The notes under the pieces are model-generated. The model was given only the letters and a program-made list of their open reading frames with translations. It was not told the DNA's origin and made no database searches. From the NCBI GenBank assembly GCA_052384575.1, contig JBQSUQ010000003.1: a DNA stretch of 64,000 nt. One strand, 5' to 3'. The first letter of the stretch is position 1; each line of letters begins with the position of its first letter. Positions 57,640-64,000 of this stretch are shown here, one piece after another. The translations under genes were made by a program, and so were the position numbers. Origin of the DNA: JBQSUQ01 sp052384575 (lineage in GTDB: Bacteria > Pseudomonadota > Gammaproteobacteria > Enterobacterales > Pasteurellaceae).

Positions 57640-58065
57640 ATGAGTGTAAGAACCTACTCAGCCGATCAGGTTGTTGTATTAATTGGTGTGCATATTGCCT
57701 CTGGCTTTGCTGATGGCACTTTTGTTCAAATCGAAGAAAACGGCGATGGTGTTGCTTCAGTTGCTGGAGCGGACGGTGAAGTGGCTCGCTCAATGAGTAC
57801 TGATCCTCGCAAAAAACTCACTTTAACCTTGCTACAAACCAGTGACACTAATGATGTGTTAAGTGGTCTGTATGCTGCGGACAAAGTAAGTAAAAACACC
57901 ACATTCCCGATCACTGTAAAAGATCTACGTGGCAAGACAATGTTTGCCGCAAGCACTGCGTGGGTCACAAAAATGGCAAATTCGAGCTTTGGCAAAGAAG
58001 TTGACAGCCGAGAGTGGACGATTGAAACCGCAGATGGCTCATATACTGTTGGGGGTAATCAATAA
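57640..58065 (+). CDS. tail tube protein, DUF3277
   Basis: 141 residues from ATG at 57640 (TTGGAG upstream). Beta-barrel pattern RTYSADQVVVLIGVHIASGFADGTFVQIEENGDG and ARSMSTDPRKKLTLTLLQTS. Forms the inner tube. Overlaps the next gene by 1 base. Confidence 0.88.
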   Translation: MSVRTYSADQVVVLIGVHIASGFADGTFVQIEENGDGVASVAGADGEVARSMSTDPRKKLTLTLLQTSDTNDVLSGLYAADKVSKNTTFPITVKDLRGKTMFAASTAWVTKMANSSFGKEVDSREWTIETADGSYTVGGNQ

Positions 58066-58520
58066 TGGCACGTGAAGAAATTCAAATCGGGGAAACCACC
58101 TATTTTGTTGAAAAATTCCCTGCAATGCTGCAAATGAAAATTTTCGGTGATTTATCAAAAACACTGATCCCTAGTTTTGGTAAGGCGTTGAGTGGCTTGA
58201 CCGCTGAAGATGGTGCGGATAAGTCTGCCGTAGAAAGTCAATTTATTGATGGCATTCGTGAGCTTGCTCAACAGTTAGATGGTGACGGCTTAATGAAGTT
58301 GGTTGATATGTTGGTACGTGGTGAATATGTGGCTTTCCAAAAGGACAGTTACAACAACGGTAACGACACAAAACTCACTAAAAACACCCTAGATCACGCT
58401 TTCGAAGATATGGGCGAAATCGTGGAACTGCTTATTTTCATTCTAAAATTGAATTACAGCGGTTTTTTTACGAAATATCTCACCCGTCTTGGTGTGGGGC
58501 AAAAGCTAACAGCGAAATAA
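58065..58520 (+). CDS. tail assembly chaperone, short form
   Basis: 151 residues. Helical; sits between tube and tape measure where lambda gpG lies. Contains FPAMLQMKIFGDLSKTLIPSFGKALSG. Near its end (codons 133-135) is the slippery sequence T TTT TTT that gives the longer GT-like form. Confidence 0.8.
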   Translation: MAREEIQIGETTYFVEKFPAMLQMKIFGDLSKTLIPSFGKALSGLTAEDGADKSAVESQFIDGIRELAQQLDGDGLMKLVDMLVRGEYVAFQKDSYNNGNDTKLTKNTLDHAFEDMGEIVELLIFILKLNYSGFFTKYLTRLGVGQKLTAK

Positions 58521-58714
58521 ACCCAGTAGGTGTTTATAGCGATGAGGTCGCCAGTGAAATGCTCGCTTGGCGACCTTTTTTAGCTGGAAAGGTGACGATG
58601 ACTGAACTCAATACGTCAGGGTTAACCGATATGGGCGAGCTATTGAAAATCAACCGCCTGCTTGATGCCATTGAAGCAATGGAAGCAAAACAGGCGGAGA
58701 AGTGGAAAAGTTGA
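58463..58714 (+). CDS. -1 frameshift extension of the tail chaperone (gpT-like)
   Basis: The slippery heptamer T TTT TTT at 58463-58469 lies in the chaperone frame. A -1 slip continues in an open frame from 58469 to the TGA at 58712-58714, adding 81 residues (YEISHPSWCGAKANSEINPV ... AWRPFLAGKVTM ... EAMEAKQAEKWKS). The extension has no ribosome-binding site or start of its own. Long-tailed phages are known to make G and GT chaperones this way. Confidence 0.85.
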   Translation, partial: FFYEISHPSWCGAKANSEINPVGVYSDEVASEMLAWRPFLAGKVTMTELNTSGLTDMGELLKINRLLDAIEAMEAKQAEKWKS

Positions 58715-58990
58715 TTAAGCGTAAAGAGGTTGAATGCCAAAACGTGGGCGTTGTTCTAGTTGCCAAGTATCGTAATTAGCTTGCATATTAAGCCAAAACT
58801 GCGGTGTAGTATTAGGCAGTAACTCATATAAACGCATTGCCATTTCAGGTGTTATAGCGGCTTTCGCATTCAAAATACGAGAAAGTGCAACTCGAGTTAC
58901 ACCGAGTTTTTTGGCGATTTCAGTAACACTATGACCTTCAATGTACTCTTTTAAAATCAACCCTGGATGGGCGGGATTGTGCATTCGCAT
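58715..58990 (-). CDS. higA: HigA-type antitoxin
   Basis: 91 residues. HTH of the HigA/VapI family: HPGLILKEYIEGHSVTEIAKKLGVTRVALSRILNAKAAITPEMAMRL. Its stop abuts the end of the chaperone extension (58714/58715), without any spacer. It represses its own operon and neutralises HigB. Confidence 0.93.
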   Translation of the reverse strand: MRMHNPAHPGLILKEYIEGHSVTEIAKKLGVTRVALSRILNAKAAITPEMAMRLYELLPNTTPQFWLNMQANYDTWQLEQRPRFGIQPLYA

Positions 58991-59001
58991 TTTCTTGCTC
59001 C

Positions 59002-59280
59002 TTAATGGTAATCCTGATAATTCACAACGTGTGCGTGTCCATTTTCAAACTTAAAGGTTAATCGCCAATTGCCACTCACCTTTACAGACCAATGCCCAGC
59101 TAAATCACCGTGCAAAGGATGTAAATTCCAACTTGGCACCGCCATAGCTTGTACGGTTTCAGTGGCATCTAAGGCGGTTAATAACATATTCAATTTTGCG
59201 GAATGTTTAGCTTGAATGCCAGCTGTTGAGCCAGTTTCAAAAAATAATTTCAGCCCTTTATGTTGAAATGAGATGATCAT
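59002..59280 (-). CDS. higB: HigB-type toxin (RelE superfamily mRNA interferase)
   Basis: 92 residues. HigB/Plasmid killer pattern: FQHKGLKLFFETGSTAGI ... HPLHGDLAGHWSVKVSGNWRLTFKFENGHAHVVNYQDYH. Toxin gene first, antitoxin second, as in higBA operons. The pair lies reversed inside the late tail operon, so it is transcribed independently from the prophage. Confidence 0.94.
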   Translation of the reverse strand: MIISFQHKGLKLFFETGSTAGIQAKHSAKLNMLLTALDATETVQAMAVPSWNLHPLHGDLAGHWSVKVSGNWRLTFKFENGHAHVVNYQDYH

Positions 59281-59292
59281 ATTATCCCCTTT

Positions 59293-59345
59293 TGTATAGT
59301 CTGACTATACATTATTTTTATACTTTTGTAAACAGGTACTATACA
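59293..59345. promoter_or_regulatory. HigA operator with an extra half-site at the tape-measure start
   Basis: Perfect palindrome TGTATAGT-ctg-ACTATACA at 59293-59311. A third half-site ACTATACA at 59338-59345 ends 1 base before the tape-measure ATG. Confidence 0.7.
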
Positions 59346-59346
59346 A

Positions 59347-61497
59347 ATGAGCGTTGTACGTGAATTAGTCACTAAATTATCGTTTGCTTACGAAAATACA
59401 GGCTTAAAAAAGTTTGTGAATGAAGTCAAGCAAGCCAAAACACAAGCCAAAGCAGATGTAGGGCAAATCAAAGGTAATTTGCTGTCGCTTAAAAACGTTG
59501 TGATGGGCTATGTTGCAATGGCGGCAGGCGGATCTGTAATGCAGATTGCGGACGAGTGGGCGAGTGTGAGCGGTCGTGTAAAACTGGCTACGGCATCAGC
59601 GGAAGAGCATAAACACGCCTTAGATGAAATCTATAACATTGCTCAACGAACAGGGCAGACTTTTGCCGCAAGTGGTGACTTGTTCCAAAAAGTGCAACGC
59701 AATGCCAAGGATTTAGGGTTAGGGACTGACGAAACCTTAAAAATGACCGAGATTATCGGTCAAACACTCACCATCGGCGGTGGTGACGCCAGCTCGCAAC
59801 AAGCCGCTTTAATGCAGCTAGGGCAAGCATTAGGTGCAGGTAAATTGAGTGGTGATGAACTTACATCTATTTTAGATCAAGCTCCACGTTTATCAGAGGC
59901 TATTGCAGATGGTTTTGGTATTAGTGTAGGTCAGCTAAAAGAAATGGGTCAGGCTGGTAAACTGACCGCCAAAGAGCTTGCTCAAGGACTACTGAAACAG
60001 GCTGATAAAATTCAGAAAGAATTTGACGAAATGCCGAAAACTTTTTCATTCGGAATGAACGTAATGAAAAATGCGATCGGGCGTTTTCTATCTTATGCGG
60101 TCAATGATGTGTTGAATTTAGGTCAGCGATTTTCTCAACTTGCCAACTGGATCGATAAAAATATCAAGTTAGTGCTGATTTTAGCGACATCTGCGATTGG
60201 TAGTAAGCTCATTATTGCTCTTAAATTGGTGGAAAGGGGATTAAAGGCAATTACTGTTCAGGCTATCAAGGCTTTTGCTCCGTTTTTAGCAATGGCAGCA
60301 ATTCTCGCTGGAATAGGCTTAATTCTTGAAGATTTGTATGTGTGGGTAAATGGTGGCGATTCACTCGCTGGCGATTTATTCGGTGATTTCAAGGATTGGG
60401 CAGGGCAATTTAAAACAATAGGCGATCTACTTAAATCGCTTTGGTTTAACGTTAAATTACTTGCCAAAGAGCTGTTTGCCCTAACTGGTATTGACTTCGA
60501 TATTGACTGGAAAAGTTGGCAGGATTTCGCAAAAGCAGCGTTGCAGTATGTAATTGATGGCGTGAAGTCGTTCATCAAAGTCATCAGAAGTGCGGTTAGT
60601 ATTGTGCGAGCCATAATGCGTGGCGATTTCTCTTATGCGTTTGGTTTGGCAAAAAATGCTGTCGGGGATTTATCACTTAAATTCTTACCGTTTTATTCTA
60701 TTGCTTTAATGGTATTAGGTGGGATTGGTTCTACTATTTTATGGTTGGTTAGATCGCCATTTGTAAGTCTAGCTAAAACAGTGATCTACACTGTTTCGTT
60801 TATTATCACTAAATTCACGATGCTAGTAGGGTTTATCGGTAAACCATTTTTAGTGTTAGGAAAAGCTGCACTCTGGGGGGCTAAAATAGCCATTACAGCT
60901 ATTTGGTCTATTAGTCGTGCAATGTTTGCAGCGATGGCAGCCAATCCGATTTTACTTGCAATAGCGCTTATTATTGCGGCATTAGTGGCGATTGTTGTTT
61001 ATTGGGACGAAATCAAAGCGGTTGCTGGCGAAGTGTGGGATTGGATTTCCACGAAAGCCAGTGAAATTTGGACGGACATTGAGAACAGTTGTGGCGAGAT
61101 GTGGGATAGCATCAAAGAGACAGCCGAATCAATGTGGGATGGCATTACTGATCCAATTAAGAAAGTTTGGACGGGCATTACGGACTTTTTCAAAAACGGC
61201 TGGAAGTCTGCTATCAGTACTGTGACAGATATGTTTGATAAATTAATTCCTAGCTTTATCAAAAATATCTTTAGTAAAGGAGCTTCTGTTACGGTAAATG
61301 GTACGGTAGAACAACCGCTTGTTAGTACAGCATCAGCACAACAGGCTGGTAATCGTTCTGTTCAGGTTCAGCAGACCCAAAACAACACTTATAACGTACA
61401 CAGCACTAATCCTAAGCAGGCTGCGAATGAAATTTCACGCCATCAGAAAAATAATGGATTTGATATTTATAGCCCTGAATATGGGTATGGTTGGTAA
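59347..61497 (+). CDS. tail tape measure protein
   Basis: 716 residues. N-terminal tape-measure domain (AQRTGQTFAASGDLFQKVQRNAKDLGL, then SGDELTSILDQAPRLSEAIADGFGISVGQLKEMGQAGKLTAKELAQGLL), several hydrophobic segments between 270 and 540, and repeated tryptophan-rich units (EVWDWISTKASEIWTDIEN, EMWDSIKETAESMWDGI). Sets tail length and is threaded through the tube. A weak ribosome-binding site precedes it. Confidence 0.93.
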   Translation: MSVVRELVTKLSFAYENTGLKKFVNEVKQAKTQAKADVGQIKGNLLSLKNVVMGYVAMAAGGSVMQIADEWASVSGRVKLATASAEEHKHALDEIYNIAQRTGQTFAASGDLFQKVQRNAKDLGLGTDETLKMTEIIGQTLTIGGGDASSQQAALMQLGQALGAGKLSGDELTSILDQAPRLSEAIADGFGISVGQLKEMGQAGKLTAKELAQGLLKQADKIQKEFDEMPKTFSFGMNVMKNAIGRFLSYAVNDVLNLGQRFSQLANWIDKNIKLVLILATSAIGSKLIIALKLVERGLKAITVQAIKAFAPFLAMAAILAGIGLILEDLYVWVNGGDSLAGDLFGDFKDWAGQFKTIGDLLKSLWFNVKLLAKELFALTGIDFDIDWKSWQDFAKAALQYVIDGVKSFIKVIRSAVSIVRAIMRGDFSYAFGLAKNAVGDLSLKFLPFYSIALMVLGGIGSTILWLVRSPFVSLAKTVIYTVSFIITKFTMLVGFIGKPFLVLGKAALWGAKIAITAIWSISRAMFAAMAANPILLAIALIIAALVAIVVYWDEIKAVAGEVWDWISTKASEIWTDIENSCGEMWDSIKETAESMWDGITDPIKKVWTGITDFFKNGWKSAISTVTDMFDKLIPSFIKNIFSKGASVTVNGTVEQPLVSTASAQQAGNRSVQVQQTQNNTYNVHSTNPKQAANEISRHQKNNGFDIYSPEYGYGW

Positions 61498-61499
61498 AT

Positions 61500-62114
61500 A
61501 TGAGCTTAGTCAGTTTATTGTTTAATTCTTTATTTGGCACAAAGACCACTATCGGCGTGCTTGAGTTGGACGCTTTACTCACAGAAAGCACCAGTTTACG
61601 CAGTCAAATTACGGAATATCCCGTAGAAGATGGTAGTGTGATTTCAGATCATATTACGCAAGAGGCAGAAACGCTGACAATTGAAGGTGTGATAACTGGT
61701 GCGGGTACGTTATTTAATGTAGCTCAAGGTAAAGCGAAGTTAATTGGAGCAAAAGAGAGTTTGCGGCAGTTGCACCAAGACAGAACATTGCTCACAGTAA
61801 CGACAGGGGTGGATATTTACCCCGATTTTGCCATTGAAAGCTGCGAAATTAGTCGTACTGCAGACGGTGGAGAGAAGTTTGATGTGAGCTTAACCTTGAA
61901 GAAGATTAAGAAAGTCACACTTAGAACTGCCGATATTCCGCCCGAAAAAACAAGCGGTAGTGCAACGGGTAAAGCTGGCAAAACGAAAGCGAACGCTGGT
62001 AAAGCTAGTGGAGGAACGCCTACACCAAAACAAGCAGGAAAAGTTGAAGAAGTTAAAATGCAATCCAATCTAGACAAAGCGGCTAAAGCTGCAAATAAGG
62101 TATTTAAGAGATAA
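61500..62114 (+). CDS. baseplate/distal tail (Dit-like) protein
   Basis: 204 residues from ATG at 61500. FGTKTTIGVLELDALLTESTSLRSQITEYPVEDGSVISDHITQEAETLTIEGVI is the pattern of phage baseplate proteins following tape measure. The tail of the protein is low-complexity (K/G/A-rich). Confidence 0.78.
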   Translation: MSLVSLLFNSLFGTKTTIGVLELDALLTESTSLRSQITEYPVEDGSVISDHITQEAETLTIEGVITGAGTLFNVAQGKAKLIGAKESLRQLHQDRTLLTVTTGVDIYPDFAIESCEISRTADGGEKFDVSLTLKKIKKVTLRTADIPPEKTSGSATGKAGKTKANAGKASGGTPTPKQAGKVEEVKMQSNLDKAAKAANKVFKR

Positions 62115-62117
62115 ACC

Positions 62118-62438
62118 ATGATCACAATCCCAATTCCTAACCTAAATGACAGCTTGCTAGAAGTCGAACTTGATGATGAAGTTTTCTTCTTACACTTCTC
62201 TTGGAATAGTACAGGCGGTTTTTGGTCGATGGCAATTGAAAACGCCTATAACGATGAGATTTTGACAGGTATCAAGTTATTACCTGATCGCTTTTTACTT
62301 CAACAATTCAGCGAAGATACGTTACCGTTAGGCGATTTTATCGTAGTGCGAGATGATGAGCTGCAAACCGTTGGGCGAGATGATTTCATTGCGAAAAAAG
62401 CCGTACTAATCTATGTGGGAGTCGATGATGAGCTTTAG
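62118..62438 (+). CDS. baseplate plug-like protein
   Basis: 106 residues, beta-rich (VFFLHFSWNSTGGFWSMAIENAYNDEILTGIKLLPDRFLL). Matches the small plug proteins between Dit-like and hub genes in contractile phages. Overlaps the hub gene. Confidence 0.75.
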   Translation: MITIPIPNLNDSLLEVELDDEVFFLHFSWNSTGGFWSMAIENAYNDEILTGIKLLPDRFLLQQFSEDTLPLGDFIVVRDDELQTVGRDDFIAKKAVLIYVGVDDEL

Positions 62439-63381
62439 ATTTGACCGCACTTATCGCTTGCTAATTGGCAAAAAAGGCGAAACCAAAAATGCAATTTTGA
62501 TTGAGCCACCAATGCGAATTACGTTTGATGTGCAAAAGGATGTAAAAAGCGAGCCAAACGAAAACAGTATTAAAATCTACAACCTATCAGAAACCACTCG
62601 CAAAGCCATAGAACAGCCTAATTTGCGGTGCGTGCTTTATGCGGGATATGCAGAAGAAAACGAGCCAACCTTACTTTGTTCAGGCGATATTGCTACCGCT
62701 TACTCTTACCGAGAAAATGGCGATATTGTAACGGAGTTATTTGTGCTTGATGGCTTGATTGAGATCCGAGATACAGCCGTTAGTCTAGGCTATTCGGGTG
62801 GCGTGAGTTCACAGCTTATTCTGAATGATATTGCGGGCAAAATGGGATTAAAACTCGTTGCAGGTGAAGAACTTAAAGAACGCAAATGGGCAAATGGTTT
62901 TAGCTTTTACGGTGCAGCTCGTACCGCATTAGACAAAATCGTGCATGGCACGGGTTTAGAATGGTCTGTTCAGAATGGGGAGTTACAAGTTGTTAATCGT
63001 GCCAAAGTTACTCGCCGTCAAGGTGTTGTACTGGCAGTCGATAGCGGACTAATTGGCTCACCTGAACGAGTAAGAGAAGCAGCACGCAGTAAAAAAGTTG
63101 ATGAAAAAAGCAAACAAAAGCAACCCGTCAGCACGGATAAGCAAGCTACCGATGGCTGGAATGTGCGAAGTTTGCTTTTGCCACAAATCAACCCTGCGGA
63201 TAAAGTCAAAGTAGAAAGCTCATCAGTAACAGGTTGGTTTCGTGCGGAAACCGTAAAACATATCGGCGATAGTCATTCTGGCGACTGGCAAACCGAACTT
63301 CATCTTGTCGAGCGGATTATTGACGAGAAAGCCAAGAAATCAGGTGGTAAGACGAAACATCGGAAGAAAAGACGAGCGTAA
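62428..63381 (+). CDS. baseplate hub protein
   Basis: 317 residues from ATG at 62428 (GGGAG 6 bases upstream). FDVQKDVKSEPNENSIKIYNLSETTRKAI and RCVLYAGYAEENEPTLLCSGDIATAYSYRENGDIVTELFVLDG match gp27/gpD-like hub proteins. Basic C-terminus. Confidence 0.82.
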   Translation: MSFRFDRTYRLLIGKKGETKNAILIEPPMRITFDVQKDVKSEPNENSIKIYNLSETTRKAIEQPNLRCVLYAGYAEENEPTLLCSGDIATAYSYRENGDIVTELFVLDGLIEIRDTAVSLGYSGGVSSQLILNDIAGKMGLKLVAGEELKERKWANGFSFYGAARTALDKIVHGTGLEWSVQNGELQVVNRAKVTRRQGVVLAVDSGLIGSPERVREAARSKKVDEKSKQKQPVSTDKQATDGWNVRSLLLPQINPADKVKVESSSVTGWFRAETVKHIGDSHSGDWQTELHLVERIIDEKAKKSGGKTKHRKKRRA

Positions 63382-63457
63382 ACTAAAATTGATGAGACTT
63401 TTTTCTTTTTAGTGGTGTATGATAGAATTCCCTAGCTAAGTAAATAAAGGGTATTTT

Positions 63458-63655
63458 ATGCGAGACATTCAAACAAACGCTCCATTGCAACAAACGGGAT
63501 TTCAAGAAAAGATCGTGTCGGCATTTGAACAGTCTTTGACAGAAGAACAACGTTTTTTGCAAGATGTGATCACAGGCAAAATCAAACTTATTCCGCACGA
63601 AGAAGTGATGGAAAAACTTGAATATGTTTTGAAGAATGGGCTACAGCGTAAATGA
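63458..63655 (+). CDS. antitoxin of a RelE/ParE-type pair
   Basis: 65 residues. The C-terminal part LIPHEEVMEKLEYVLKNGLQR is the toxin-wrapping helix typical of such antitoxins. The toxin start overlaps its stop by 4 bases. It has a leader of its own with TATGAT-like -10 sequence near 63418. Inserted between baseplate genes, same direction as the late operon. Confidence 0.8.
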   Translation: MRDIQTNAPLQQTGFQEKIVSAFEQSLTEEQRFLQDVITGKIKLIPHEEVMEKLEYVLKNGLQRK

Positions 63656-63933
63656 AACTAGATTATCGTGTTCTTTGGTCAGAACGTGCAGAAGCCAAAT
63701 TGCTAGACAAAGCGGATTACATCTACAACGATAGTCAAAATGAAGTAATTGCTTATCATTTCTTGGAGACAATGCGTTCTGCTGCTGAAAAACTGAGTTT
63801 TATTGCCGCTGCCTATGATGATCAGAAATTCCATATCTACCCGTTAAAATACGGGCATTCTGTAAAATTTATTGTTGTTGGTGATGTGGTAATTATTGCC
63901 GATTTTTACCCTAAAGGGTCAAATTTACACTAA
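63652..63933 (+). CDS. RelE/ParE-family toxin
   Basis: 93 residues. YRVLWSERAEAKLLDKADYIYNDSQNEVIAYHFLETMRSAAEKLSFI and FHIYPLKYGHSVKFIVVGDVVIIADFY are the ParE/RelE fold pattern. Whether it cuts mRNA or poisons gyrase cannot be told. A terminator repeat follows. Confidence 0.85.
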   Translation: MKLDYRVLWSERAEAKLLDKADYIYNDSQNEVIAYHFLETMRSAAEKLSFIAAAYDDQKFHIYPLKYGHSVKFIVVGDVVIIADFYPKGSNLH

Positions 63934-63949
63934 CTTGAACAAAAAGTGA

Positions 63950-63987
63950 TTGAAATCTAAAGCGTGGCAATTTGTCACGCTTTTTTA
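63950..63987 (+). repeat. 38-base dispersed terminator repeat, copy 2
   Basis: Same as 46291-46328 but for two bases; forms GCGTGGCAA-tt-TGTCACGC plus a T run and closes the toxin-antitoxin unit. Confidence 0.8.
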
Positions 63988-64000
63988 TTGCTAACTAAAA

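Larger units (their letters stand above)
22146..64000. mobile_element. temperate prophage with contractile tail, integrated at tRNA-Ser (right end not in window)
   Basis: Begins directly after tRNA-Ser with a leftward integrase and continues to the window edge. The control region is lambdoid (cI, cro, cII, O/P-like, Q-like) and the head-tail module is that of a myovirus: terminase, portal of the family named after H. influenzae HI1409, MuF, sheath, tube, tape measure, hub. The rest of the baseplate, tail fibres and attR must lie beyond 64000. No obviously broken structural gene is seen, so the prophage may be complete. Confidence 0.95.

Noticed and set aside
46886..58065. Classification as a Mu-like transposing phage because of the MuF protein
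   Set aside because: No MuA/MuB transposase; an integrase at tRNA-Ser, cI/cro/cII control and iteron origin are present. MuF occurs in many unrelated phages.
63383..63598. 71-residue leftward frame opposite the antitoxin gene
   Set aside because: Shadow frame; no ribosome-binding site and antisense to a well-formed antitoxin-toxin pair.

Overview
The window looks like the chromosome of a Haemophilus species of the H. influenzae / H. haemolyticus group. It is AT-rich and the DNA-uptake core AAGTGCGGT (or ACCGCACTT) is scattered throughout. The housekeeping genes read as Haemophilus orthologues: pmbA, hpt, pepB, ndk, metK, sprT, htpG, nudF, cpdA, rpsO. Species is inferred from remembered family resemblance, not from a search.

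Layout. Positions 1-3.9 kb hold darP (partial), pmbA, a Fur-box-controlled small RNA that fits HrrF, hpt, a small lipoprotein and a secreted ATP-dependent DNA ligase. Positions 3.9-13.2 kb hold one rightward glycan operon: chain-length regulator, CMP-sialic acid synthetase, flippase, two family-2 glycosyltransferases, polymerase, family-52 sialyltransferase, WbaP-like initiating transferase and RmlB. It matches the hmg-type lipopolysaccharide locus, with a CMP-sialic acid synthetase gene added. Positions 13.2-22.1 kb hold pepB, ndk, metK, sprT, htpG, a small periplasmic protein, a phosphopantetheinyl transferase, nudF, cpdA, rpsO and tRNA-Ser(UGA).

From about 22.15 kb to the right edge lies a lambdoid-control, contractile-tail prophage inserted at the 3' end of tRNA-Ser. 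Its right end is outside the window. The left arm runs leftward from a PL/OL-like region at about 33.2 kb down to integrase (RecT, YqaJ-type exonuclease, SSB, many small genes) and is interrupted by oppositely oriented accessory genes. The immunity region (33.6-36.9 kb) has cI, cro, cII and OR. Replication genes (37.5-39.6 kb) carry an iteron origin inside the O-like gene. Next come two DNA methyltransferases, NinB, RusA and a Q-like antiterminator, then late promoter, holin, endolysin, Rz/Rz1, terminase, portal, MuF head protein, capsid, neck, sheath, tube, frameshifted tail chaperone, tape measure and baseplate hub.

The most notable system is a three-gene overlapping cassette in the head operon (49.5-51.6 kb). 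The MuF head-morphogenesis protein carries a C-terminal RelA/SpoT-like nucleotidyltransferase domain resembling toxSAS toxins. It is followed without a gap by an unknown 72-residue protein and by a small HD alarmone hydrolase, the enzyme type known to neutralise such toxins. Other notable items are a 19-residue Ibs-like hydrophobic peptide gene with its own promoter, two C4-like antisense leaders ahead of antirepressor genes, five antirepressor-family genes, HigBA inserted backwards inside the tail operon, a second RelE/ParE-type pair, and a repeated promoter plus short-terminated-RNA element.
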